The notes under the pieces: model-generated
Told to the model about the DNA's origin: nothing
Databases searched by the model: none
The model's input: only the letters and a program-made list of their open reading frames with translations
Part shown: positions 1 to 11,500 of the stretch, one piece after another
Position numbering within the stretch: the first letter of the stretch is position 1
Layout of the letters: each line of letters begins with the position of its first letter
Assembly (NCBI GenBank): GCA_029747015.1
Contig: JAKOGI010000183.1
Span: forward strand, 5,001 to 69,000
From: Carnegiea gigantea
Taxonomy: Eukaryota > Streptophyta > Magnoliopsida > Caryophyllales > Cactaceae
Direction: 5' to 3'
Length of the DNA: 64,000 bases
Translations under genes and position numbers: made by a program

Positions 1-583
1 TTTTTCTGGTAAAATCATGATTTAGATTCCTTTTGATGTAAAAACTTATGTTGATGAGAATGGCTTAAAGAGGGGGAAAAAGGGGATATTTCATTTAGTA
101 TCCTTGTACTGTACTTTTGAGAAATCCACGTGGTACACAGTAAGGAAATAAAGATGCATTCTATAAATTTAAATTGATGAAAATTTTTGGTAAAACCCAT
201 AGGGATACCAAATGGAACCCCCCCCCCCCCCCCCCCAAAAAAAAGCTATGAATAGATCAAAACATGTTCCTCCTCTTCTCCATGGCGGGAATGAAAGACA
301 AATTCCAAAGCATTCTCTATGGCTTTATGTAGGAGTGGCAACCAAGCGCTCTATGACTTTAGGTCCACCATGTGTTCTTATTGGACATTTGGACCTAACG
401 ACTTCAATACCCTTCAGGTATTAGCTTTGCTTACTACTAATAGATCATAATGAATGCAATTTGTTAGATTTAAAAAAAAAAAAAAACACACATTATAGTG
501 GTTATTCATATGCTAAAAGTTAGAAAAGGAGGCCTTACATGCAAACATCCTATTTTAGGACTACAGTTATTTCTATTTCTTAA
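1..583. other. Gene-free stretch at window start
   Basis: I see no coding exon here on either strand. The stretch holds a long C-run followed directly by an A-run (218-244) and an A-run near 471-486, otherwise AT-rich unique-looking sequence. It should lie inside or upstream of the myosin gene whose exons begin at 2504, but none of the missing myosin head exons (P-loop, switch 1) can be found in it. Confidence 0.5.
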
Positions 584-1895
584 TTAAAAGTGTCATCTCT
601 AGCATCCCAACCTACTTTCTTTTGCCTTTTGTCATTCCCTGTACTGTGGCTACCAAGCTGGAAGCAATTCAGAGGATGTTCCTGGAGGGTTCTTTCGGTG
701 ATGATTTTAAGTACCATTTGGTGAAATGCAACATTGTTAAGCAACTTTTACCTGAAGGCGGCTTAGGGTTTATAGACTTGATCATCTTTAAGGAGGCCCT
801 TCTTCGTAAATGGTTGTGGAGGTTTATGAATGAGAAAGATAAGCTTTGGAGGATTGTGTTCAAGGTTAAATGTGGGGCGGGAGCAGAGGTCTGGATTGGA
901 TCCCAAGTAAGCATAATGGTAAATATGGCATAGGTATTTGGAAGTTTGTTACCAGAGGTTGAGATCGTTGCTCCTATCGGATTGTTTGTCAAGGTGGGTG
1001 ATAGTTCCTCGATCTTTTTTTGGCATAGTAGATGGTGTGATGGTGTTCGCTTGAAAAATCGTTTCTCTACACTCTTTGCTGTTGCGGAAGACACGGATGC
1101 TCGTTTCTCCAATAATTTAGAGCACAACTTATCCTCAGTTGTTCCGTGTCTCTGATATTTGGAGCACAGATTTTCCTCAGTCATTTGGTGCCCCATCTTT
1201 GTTCTTGAGGTCATTTGGTCCCTCATCTTTGTTCCCAAAGCTTTCCTAGCTCTTTAACATGCTTGATAAGGCTTTTGTAGAGGATTCATCCCTTGACATG
1301 GTTAGATGGAACCTTTTACCTCTCTTTCACTTTCGGCAATTCGTCTTCTTTGTTTTTAGATTGTGGATTTCCTAGGAGTTTTAGTTGGAAGTCCTCGGCC
1401 CCTTTGAAAGTGTCATTCTTTGTGTGGGAAGCTTTTCAAGGTGAGATCTTAACTTGTCATAACCTAGAAGAGAAGCGAGAAATATTTATCTAATATGTGC
1501 TTCATGTGCAAAAGATGATTTGGAAACTACAGACCATTTACGCCTTCATTGTTGATTGCTAGAAACCTTTGGGAGTTAGTTTTGAGTTGTTTAGGCCTTT
1601 ATTAGGTGATGCCTAATTCTGTGAGACACAATTTATTGGTGTTGGAAGGTTTTCTTTGGAAGGAGGGTCAAGAGTAAAGTTTTTTTTAGTCATTCACCAT
1701 GCCATCTTTTGGTTGTTGTGGATGGAGACAATAGGAGAATTTCTGATGGGGTCAAAACTTCAATTGAGGTTAAAAGACCAGTAGCTCAAGACTTTATTCT
1801 TTTGGGAGGTGGTTTTTGTTCGTCTTTTGATTGATGTGACTGATTTTGTGGATAACATATTTTTGGGTTGCAATTTGCTTTGTGTCCTTGTAGGT
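584..1895 (+). mobile_element. 5'-truncated L1-type LINE fragment (ORF2 C-terminus)
   Basis: Translation in shifting frames gives the region after the reverse transcriptase domain of plant L1 elements, including KLEAIQRMF, KQLLPEGGLGFIDL and RKWLWRFMNEKDKLWRIV, then a zf-RVT-like tail. The same order occurs at 10010-11330, which starts from the same 'agcatcccaacctact' block, so the two are copies of one family. The ORF is broken by stops and frameshifts, so it is dead. The 3' end meets the poly-T of an opposing LINE at about 1897. No target duplication was found. Confidence 0.75.
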
Positions 1896-2350
1896 GCTTT
1901 TTTTTTTTTTTTTGGGTTATTTCTTTGAACTGAGGCCCTAGAGCATGGAACCACCTTCTGCAAGGGTGTACCAACACTCAAATCTCAAGTGTTTCGTCCG
2001 TACAAAACTTCTTCCATTCAACATACTTTTTACTATGCAAAGCAAGAAAACTCATTCTATCCTTCAGCTGAGCAATGACCAGCTTGCTAGAACTAACCGA
2101 ATCACACTTCTTTTGAGTGTAAACACTCTGATTTCTATCCCTCCAGATGTGGTAGAAAATAATGGCACCAGCACAGGTTAAACAATGTCTTGTAAACTCT
2201 GGGCTTCTTTGATGAGAGGAGCATCTTATGCCACTGCAGCAGTGATTCTTCATTCTGGCATCTTCTGGACTTGAAGCAAATTCAACAATTGGTCCCTGAT
2301 TACCCTTGCATAATTACATGCAACAAACAAGTGGATGGATACATAACCTT
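1896..2350 (-). mobile_element. LINE 3' fragment, minus strand, with poly-A tail
   Basis: Read on the minus strand, an open frame of about 90 codons contains AGAIIFYHIWRDRNQSVY, the usual C-terminal end of plant LINE ORF2 after the zf-RVT domain. The run of T at about 1897-1913 on the plus strand is then the poly-A tail at the 3' end. The 5' limit near 2350 is where the similarity fades. It sits tail-to-tail with the plus-strand LINE piece on its left. Confidence 0.65.
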
Positions 2351-2503
2351 TTCCTTGTCCCAAAAAAAATAAAAATAAAAATTGTGACTTTATGAAGAGA
2401 ATATCAGCTGTATGGATAAACAATACCTGCAGGCATTAATGGAACAATACTAAAGTTCTGGTATTAACTCAGGTAATGAATCTCCTTAAAAATTTGTCTG
2501 CAG

Positions 2504-5500
2504 TCGGTTTGGTAAGTTTGTTGAGATCCAGTTTGATAAGCGTGGAAGAATATCAGGAGCAGCCATCAGAACATATCTTCTTGAAAGATCCCGTGTCTGC
2601 CAAGTTTCAGATCCTGAGCGTAACTACCATTGCTTTTATCTTCTTTGCGCAGCACCACAGGAGGTAGAGTTCAAAGTTTGGTGCAACTTGAGCTGTGTAC
2701 TCACTTCAACTTGTAGACTATAGCATTTTGGTAATGCTTTCTTCTGGTTTCAGGACATTGACAAGTACAAGCTTGGAAATCCCAGAACATTTCACTACCT
2801 TAATCAATCTAATTGCTATGAGTTGGTTGGTGTAAATGATGCAGAAGAATATCTTGCAACAAGGAGAGCTATGGACATAGTTGGAATAAGTAAACAAGAA
2901 CAGGTATAGTTTATCTCTGGGCCAACAATGTTTCATTCGTATGTTGATCACATGAAAGTAATGCCTCTCTTTTTCTTCCCACCTTTTTCCTCCATCTGAA
3001 GGACGCAATTTTCAGAGTGGTCGCTGCGATTCTCCACTTGGGTAATATAGCCTTTGCCAAGGGTCAAGAGGTTGATTCATCTGTGTTGAAGGATGACAAG
3101 GCTAAGTTTCATCTTCAGACTGTGGCAGAGCTTCTCATGTATGAGCTGATAATTTTTTTAATATTATATTTCATAAATTCATAAATGCTCTGTGAATGTG
3201 TACTTTTCAGTTCCCATGCTAAAATGTTTGCTCTTATTATAGGTGTGACACTGGTGCTTTGGAAGATGCTCTTTGCAAACGTGTAATGGTCACGCCTGAA
3301 GAAGTAATAAAGAGGAGCCTTGACCCAGCGGCTGCAGCAGTTAGCAGAGATGGTCTAGCGAAAACAATATACTCACGTTTATTTGATTGGTAATCAGCAT
3401 ATGAGATTTTTCATTTCCCCATTTACTGATAATGTGGTGAAGCTGATAAGTACCTTTGATTACAAGTATGTAGTATTGTGCTGATTCATTCCATCCAGGT
3501 TGGTGGATAAAATTAACAACTCAATTGGTCAAGATCCTAACTCAAAATGCTTGATTGGGGTTCTTGACATTTATGGCTTTGAAAGCTTCAAGTCTAATAG
3601 GTAAAGAAAGGATAATGTGAAGGCTTTGTGCTTGGTTTCTTTAGTAATTGAGTCTCTTATGTCTAACGGACATGCAGTTTTGAGCAGTTCTGTATCAATT
3701 ACACAAATGAAAAGCTGCAACAGCATTTCAATCAGGTAAAAACGTCTCATACTAAAAATGAAGCCGGATTTCTTCTTTCAGATTGATTACTCCCAACTGC
3801 TGTAAAACCCATTTCTGTGTGTAACAAACCTTCGTTGGCATGTCATTTTCAGCATGTTTTCAAGATGGAGCAAGAGGAATACACGAAGGAGGAAATTGAT
3901 TGGAGCTATATTGAATTTGTGGATAATCAAGATGTATTGGATCTTATTGAGAAGGTCTGTTTCATATTTTGTTGCCAGCCAGATGTCGTTTTCCTGATCT
4001 AATTTCACGCATGTTCTGATAACTTAGCACATTTAGATGTCATATAGCAACTGAAGCTGCTCAAGTGACTTGGAAGCTTTCCCTTCTCTTATTGACCGGA
4101 AGGAAAATAAATACTGATATAGTAGGCTTAGAGGATGAATTATTGCCCGTATTAACTACGTATAACTTGTGTGGACTGTGTTCCTTGTCTTTGGTGTTAC
4201 TATTAACAATGATACACATATCCAGAAGTGATGCAGGATAAGGATAAAGGAGAATTAAGAAGATATGGATATATCTTAATATTAGCATATGTGCAGTATT
4301 TTTATAATTTATTATCTTTGTAGGTTATCTTTTAGGATAAAATCTTATCGTTTTATCTCTTAGATTATTTTTAGTTATCGTAATCTTATCGTAATCTTCG
4401 GATATATTTTCTATTCCTTTTCCAGTTGTACTGATTCCTATATAAACCCCCTCGTGCATTGGGGAAATAGACACTTGAATGAATTGAATTATTAAGTTCT
4501 CAGAAATTCTTGTGTTATTTTCTAGGTGTGGGAATTGCTCTTAGAGCGTCCTACATCAAATTGGTATCAGAGCCTACGATCTTTGCCGCCGCCTTGGTAT
4601 TTTCTTTTCCTTTTTCTTCCTTTCTCGTTATACAGCCCCCCCCAAAAAAAAAAGCAAACCCAGAACCCTAAACCGTGGCTGCTGTCTTCGGTCTTGCCAC
4701 CCAGAGACGGCCGATCACCACCCAGCACTCGACCCTCTGAGTCGACCACCACCACACACCCACCAACCTCAGCCGCCAGCCGAAACCCTAGACACCCAAA
4801 TTTGAACCCTGATTCTTGAATTTCCCTAGATACCCGAAACCCTAGATCCCAAATTCACGTTCGATCCCTCAGATTCATTCAAAATTGATTTCATTCTGCA
4901 TTACCCACTAAATTTCATCCAAAAGCCCTAAAACAATTGAGGTAAATTGCAACAATTCATGCTTCAATTGTTGGCTCATCAACCCGCTAAACCCTAGGTC
5001 GCGAACTGGCATTTTGCTTGCAAATTGAAGGCTATTAAGCCTTCGATACTTGACAGTGAGGGCCGAAACCCTATTGGCTGTGCTTTGCGCCCACCGCCGG
5101 CCCCTCCTCTTGGTGGAAAACGCCTGGCAAGCCCGCTCCCAGCCGCAGGCCTTGAGTGTGTCGCTGTGCTGCTCATTGCTAGTTGCTAATTGCTATTCGT
5201 GGCCAATGCTAGCAAATAGCTCTAACTTGCTGTAGCTGGAATCTCCTTCGTGGTGTCTCGTAGCTGCTGGCCCTGCCACTGTATCGCTATCTCTATCAAT
5301 TCTCAATTCAGTTTTGTCATTACTGTTCGACCCTTTGTTTCTTTTTCAGTGTTGCTGCTGTTAGAAGGCGCTTATTGCTGCCATTGCAACCATGACTTGG
5401 TGTGAAAAACATCACCGAGCCTTGTTTGTGATAATTCATGATAAAGCGCTTCCGGTTACGACAAATATTTTGTACCGAGTTTTCTCTCCTTACGGAGATG

Positions 5501-8500
5501 TAGAAAAGATTTTCAGATTTCAAACAAGGGATGATTTTCATGCTCGAGTGAATTTCTACACTTACCAGGGTGCTGTCCATGCTTTTTGCAAACTTCAAGG
5601 TCGCCAGATTTACGATGGTTGTTGTGAGTTAGATCTTTACTTTGCTAGTGAATTCATTTGTGGTTGTAAGCCCTATATTCCTCAATATATGTGGGATCAT
5701 GAACTTTCTAGAGCTCCTTTGATTCCTTCAAAGCTTCTCACTGGAGATTATAGGGTTTCATCTCTAAGATTTTCCAGGCAAGAACCGACTTCTTATTTGC
5801 ATGAGACAGATCCAATCTATTATGATGCATATGATAGGGGACTTATCATTGACAACAAGAAAGAAGAGACTTTAGAAAATGAAAATATGGAAACAGATGT
5901 CCAAGCCATGAAGTGTCGTCAACTTCTAGATATCGAGGCAAATGATGTTAACAATAGCATCCTCGATTTTATGAATCAAGAAGTGCAAGTTGGGGACTGT
6001 GAGCCATATGCAAATGAAGTCCACAGTGAAGGAATGTTCATTCTAGATAGCAATGTGGATGCTTTTACTGAGGCACCTAATGAGGAGTATGTCCAACCAC
6101 TAATACAAGTGCATGAAGAATCAATGATAATAGCAAACAACTCTTTCATTATACCCCATGAATATTCAATGGACGTTCAAAAATCTGAATGCATGTAAAG
6201 AAAATTCGAGATGGACCAAGCAGTCGGTATACATATTGATGCTGTATTTATAATCCCTGATGGTGCTTTCATAGACAATACTCTACATTCGATGTCAAGA
6301 CTTGAAAGTGAGCATATTGATTTGTTCGTCCCTAATGAACTTCTAGTCGGCAAGAAGTTACATTCGTTGATTGCATTGCTACTTTTCTTGGAGAAGTTGA
6401 AAGCTCTACCGTTTTTCCATTTGCAGAGGACGAGTTTTTTCCAACCAGGGGAGAATGATGCAGGATAAGGATAAAGGAGAATTAAGAAGATATGGATATA
6501 TCTTAATATTAGCATATGTGCAGTATTTTTATAATTTATTATCTTTGTAGGTTATCTTTTAGGATAAAATCTTATCGTTTTATCTCTTAGATTATTTTTA
6601 GTTATCGTAATCTTATCGTAATCTTCGGATATATTTTCTATTCCTTTTCCAATTGTATTGATTCCTATATAAACCCCCTCGTGCATTGGGGAAATAGACA
6701 CTTGAATGAATTGAATTATTAAGTTCTCAGAAATTCTTGTGTTATTTTCTAGGTGTGGGAATTGCTCTTAGAACGTCCCACATCAAGAAGGTTGTCACTT
6801 GTCACTGCAAGATGCATGTGGGTGGACAACTTCATGCAAGTTTTTCATGGCTAGATAGACTGATTTCTGCCGTTAGCAAATGACATCTTTGACCTTGGTG
6901 TATTCTTTTGTTCATCTCTGCTCCAATGGAATAATTTATCAATCTGTTGTCTTTGTTTCTCTCTTGAGTTGTGAAGTTCGCAAGCCTGGTTGAAGAAATG
7001 GAAAGAGAAAGTAAGAAGGAATAACCCCCCTTTTCTTTTTCCCTTTTTATCTTTTTTTTTTTTGGGGGGGGGAGGGGATGAAGAACTGCGAGAATCAGAA
7101 TTGAGCAAATTTCTCTGTGTTACAGTGAACACAAAAGACCAAATAGAGAAACTTTACATGTTTTCCTTATATAAGTCTGTAATTGCATATACAAAGCCAA
7201 CTGTCTCACTACCATTTTGATTTTAACAACCATTTACCAAGCTGTTAGAGAGCTTTTTTGGACCTAAAATGGTTCATGACATTGAAATTTATGCATTACA
7301 TGCAACAAATTTGTGATGTGTGCATAAGTTTTGTATCAGCTTCCTCAAATTAATTTGTTTTAGGAGTGGCAATGGCGAGACCTCTTGTAAAGAATCTGTT
7401 TATTCTCTTTATGCTTCTAGCCGATGCCAAAAATTATATTTCTCGCAAGCGCTGGATGGATGTCTGATAGATTATTTTTCTGACCTTTTCACGCATTCCT
7501 CGTGCAGAAACCTGGAGGAATAATTGCACTGCTTGATGAAGCTTGGTAAGTCACGTTCTTAGTCTTCAGTATCATTCCAATATTTTCATTCATCTCTGGT
7601 ACTCCAGGCCATCAGGTTTATTGATCGTCAATTTACACGAGTGCCATCATCAGTCTATGCTCAGGTTTGGTTTTTCTGTAAAAGATGGTCATCTGTTTTT
7701 CTCTGTGGTAATATTTTGCAGCATGTTCCCAAAATCAACTCATGAAACCTTTTCACAAAAGTTATATCAGACTTTCAAAAATCACAAGCGTTTCATCAAG
7801 CCGAAATTATCGCGCACAGATTTCACAATCGCTCATTATGCTGGAGAGGTGAGTTAGCCTTAATTCTTTTGGCAACAGTCTATATGCTGGTATACATTGT
7901 TTTTTATTGCCTTCAGAAATTCTCATTCTGCATTTATTTCCTTTTACCTTTTCAAGGTGCAATATCAATCTGATCAATTCTTGGATAAAAACAAAGATTA
8001 TGTCGTTCTTGAACATCAGGACTTGTTGGGTGCTTCCCAATGTCCTTTTGTGGCTGGCCTTTTTCCTCCAGTTCCTGAGGAGACAAGCAAGACTTCCAAG
8101 TTCTCATCAATTGGATCCCGTTTTAAGGTATTAGAAAGTTATTTTCGTACGCTGACAGTCATCAGGACATAGTTTGCTCCTATATAGAGTTAAGGTTAGC
8201 TTCTTAAATGTTTCTGATGCAGTTACAACTACAACAACTGATGGAGACACTGAATACGACTGAACCTCACTACATCAGATGTGTAAAACCAAATAATCTC
8301 CTTAAACCTGCTATATTTGAGAATATGAATGTCATGCAGCAACTGCGTTGTGGTGTGAGTACATCATCGTAATACTGTATCTATACTATGACGTTCTGCC
8401 TTCATTCATCTGGTCGCATTATCTGTGCCAACTTTTCTGTTTAGGGTGTTCTAGAAGCAATCAGGATAAGCTGTGCTGGATATCCGACCCGCAGGACATT

Positions 8501-11500
8501 TTTCGAATTTATTAGTCGATTCAGAATTCTTGCTCCTGAGGCTGTGCAAGGGAAGTATGTATTGGCTTCTCTTCTTGATCAGTTCTTTCCCCTGAATTAT
8601 TTTGATTTTATGTAATTATTACTAATCCTTCTGCTTTTTGCTCCTTCCCAGCGATGGTGAAAAGGATGCATGTGCCAAGATTTTGGAAAGGATGGGGCTA
8701 TCGGGATATCAGGTAAACGGGAAGTATTATCCTTACTACGTAATTTCCCCTGGCATCTCTTTAGCTGCCATCATTCAGAAGATGACCTGCGATCATGACG
8801 ACAAACTATGCCAGTCAATGTTTTTTTTGTATATATGAGAGACATATTTTATATACTATACAAGGTCAAAAAACAAGTTAATCCCAATCTGAAGATGAAC
8901 TTGAAACAAATTTTAACCTTTCAGCTCAAAAAGCCTGCATGTAGTATTAGTTTTGGGGGCAATTAGGCTGCTAGCTTCTGTAATGTATGAATTATTTTCG
9001 TTTAAAAATTCATATTTCCTCTCCCCTATCCTAGTTCATTTTTGCAGTTATCCAACCTTCGCCATTCTCTACTTGCTAGCTACTTGTTCCATTAAGCCTG
9101 AGTACCTATTTATCTAAACTAAGCATATTTTGTGTCAGCAATGTGACAAAGAGCGGGGATGCTTTAATATTGATTGCATAGAGTTTAGGGAAAAAGAAAG
9201 GAAAGAAAAGGGATGGGGTACAGAGAAAGGAGAAATATCATGTATATGTTTATTCAATTATTGATTATAATATTCATCAGAGGGTGATAACAACCTGGGG
9301 CAAGTAATCCATTAATAAGACTCTTAAAGACTTAGAAACCAAATGCTGTCAGTTAGCTCAACTAGTAAAGTAGTCTTTGGTAGTTATTGGCAGAGACTTG
9401 GATTCAAATCCCCCCTACATTGGCATTTGCGCGTCTCTTTGCACCAAAGAAAAGAAGACTTAGAAAACTAGCTAAAATCTTACCTAAATCTATCCTAAAT
9501 AGAACAAGGAACTAAATCTTATTGAAATATTCTTAAATATCCTTATTTTTGACTCTTTGTGAAGTACCCTATATTATCCCATAGGAAAGTAACATAAAAA
9601 AAGCTCAGGTTGGTCTTATTGCTGGCTTTCTGGTGGGAGGCTCACAGTCTTTGCGCTTGAAAGTTATTCTTTTTGCAAATGACACAATTATATTTTTTGA
9701 TAATTAGTGTGAGCAGATTATTAATCTTCATTGCATTCTTGTGTGGTTTGAGGCTATTTCTGGTTTGAGAGTCAGCCTATCTAAGTCTTCTATCTTGCCT
9801 GTGGTGGCTGTAGATAATGTTGATGCACTTGCAGGAATTTTGTGATATCATTTGGACTTCCTACCATCTTCTTATCTGGGGCTTCCCCATGGTGCAAAAT
9901 TCAAAGAGAAGTCCATTTTGGAACCAGTCATTGAGAGGTTTCACAAAAGATTCTCTGGTTGGAAAGCCAAATGTCTCAGTAAACGGGGCCAGATTGATAC
10001 TCATCAAAAGTGCCCTTTCTAGCATCCCAACCTACTTCTTTCACTCTTTCCCATTCCTCTTTGGGTGGCTAACAAATTAGAAGCCATTAAAAGAAGCTTC
10101 CCTTGGGGTCTTTTGGGGATGATTTCAAGTCTTACTTGGTGAAATGGAATATTGTTAAGCAACCTTTTCCTAAAGGAGGCTTAGGCAAAGACCTGACTAT
10201 TTTTAATGAGGCCCTTCTTGATAAATGGTTATGAAGGTTTATGAATGAGAAAGAGAGACTTTGGAGAACTGTGGCTGAGACCAAGTATGGGGTGGAGGGT
10301 CTTAATTGGGTTCCAACCAAGCCTAGTGGTACTTATGGTGTTGGTCTTTGGAAGTTCATTACTAGAGGTTGGTAAAGATTCTTCCTTCACATAACTTTCA
10401 AGGTGGGTGATGGCTCCTCCATCTCTTTTTTGGCATCACAAATGGGGTGGTGGATGTCTTTGGGGCGGTGGAGGTCTTTTGAGGGATCGCTTTCCTTCAC
10501 TTTACGCCCTTACAGAGGATAGGGATGCACGTGTCTCTGATTATTTGGAGCACAACTCTTCTTCTCTTATTTGGTCCCCTGTTTTTGTTCGCTATGCATT
10601 CTCAGAGGATGATAGTGTGGCACAGTTCTTCAACAAGCTTGATGGGGTGCATTTCAATGATTCCCTAAATTGACATGGTTAGATGGAATCTCAGTGCCAT
10701 GGGGGAATCACCGTGAAATCTTACTTTGGTCACCCCTCTTCGCCTATTGGCAATGCATCATCTTCTTCTTATGTTTATGTTTTCCTTGGAATATCATTTG
10801 GAAGTCTTCTGCTCCTTTGAAAGTGCTCTTTTTTTTGTGTGGGAAGCTTCTCATGATAAGATCTTAACTTATGACAACTTACAAAAGAGAGCAAAACATG
10901 GTCAATAGGTGATTCATGTGCAAAGACGATTTGTAAACCACAAACCATCTTGGTGTCCTCCACTGCCACTTTGCTAGAAACCTTTGGAATTTAGCTTGGA
11001 GTTGTTTGGGTCTTCATTGGGTGGTGCTTAGCACAGTGCGACATCAAGTAGCGGCTCGGGAAGGTTTTTTTGGAAGGAAGGTTAAATATAGAGCCTTTTG
11101 AGCAATCCTGCATGCCATCTTTTGGATTTTATGGATGGAGAGGAATAGACTGGTTTTTGATGGGGTCGAAACTTCTCTTGAGCGGTTGAAAGACAAGTGG
11201 CTCAAGACCTTTTTCTTTTGGAAGGAGAAGGTTTTTTGTTCCTCTTCGTTTGATATTATTGATGTTGCGGATAGCCTCTTTTTGGGATTGCAATTAGCTT
11301 TTTGAGGGATGTTTTTTCAGCAAACTCTCTTGTACCTATTCCATTTCTCTAATGAATATATTACCTCTTCCTTAACAACCCCCCCCCCAAAAAAAAAAAT
11401 ATCATGAAATACAGTTCTTTTTTTTGTGATAAGTGAAACACAACTTTTCAAACATAAGTACATCCCCTATTTTTATTCTTTGTCTGAGTTATTCAATAAG

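Larger units (their letters stand above)
4229..6785 (+). mobile_element. Small non-autonomous LTR retrotransposon carrying a PTB-like RRM gene
   Basis: Complete element in the myosin intron between exons 3853-3954 and 7508-7545, same strand as the gene. It is bounded by two 330-bp LTRs that begin TG and end CA, and flanked by the 5-bp target duplication AGAAG (4224-4228 and 6786-6790). The primer-binding site tggtatcagagcc (4562-4574) matches the usual plant tRNA-Met type, and a purine run (about 6446-6455) precedes the right LTR. I counted four substitutions between the LTRs (about 1.2%), so insertion is recent. There is no gag, protease, integrase or reverse transcriptase; instead it encodes one RNA-binding-type protein. 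Confidence 0.92.

Noticed and set aside
4526..4819. Open frame of 97 codons across the left LTR end
   Set aside because: It crosses the LTR/primer-site border and is Pro/Ser-rich leader sequence without family features.
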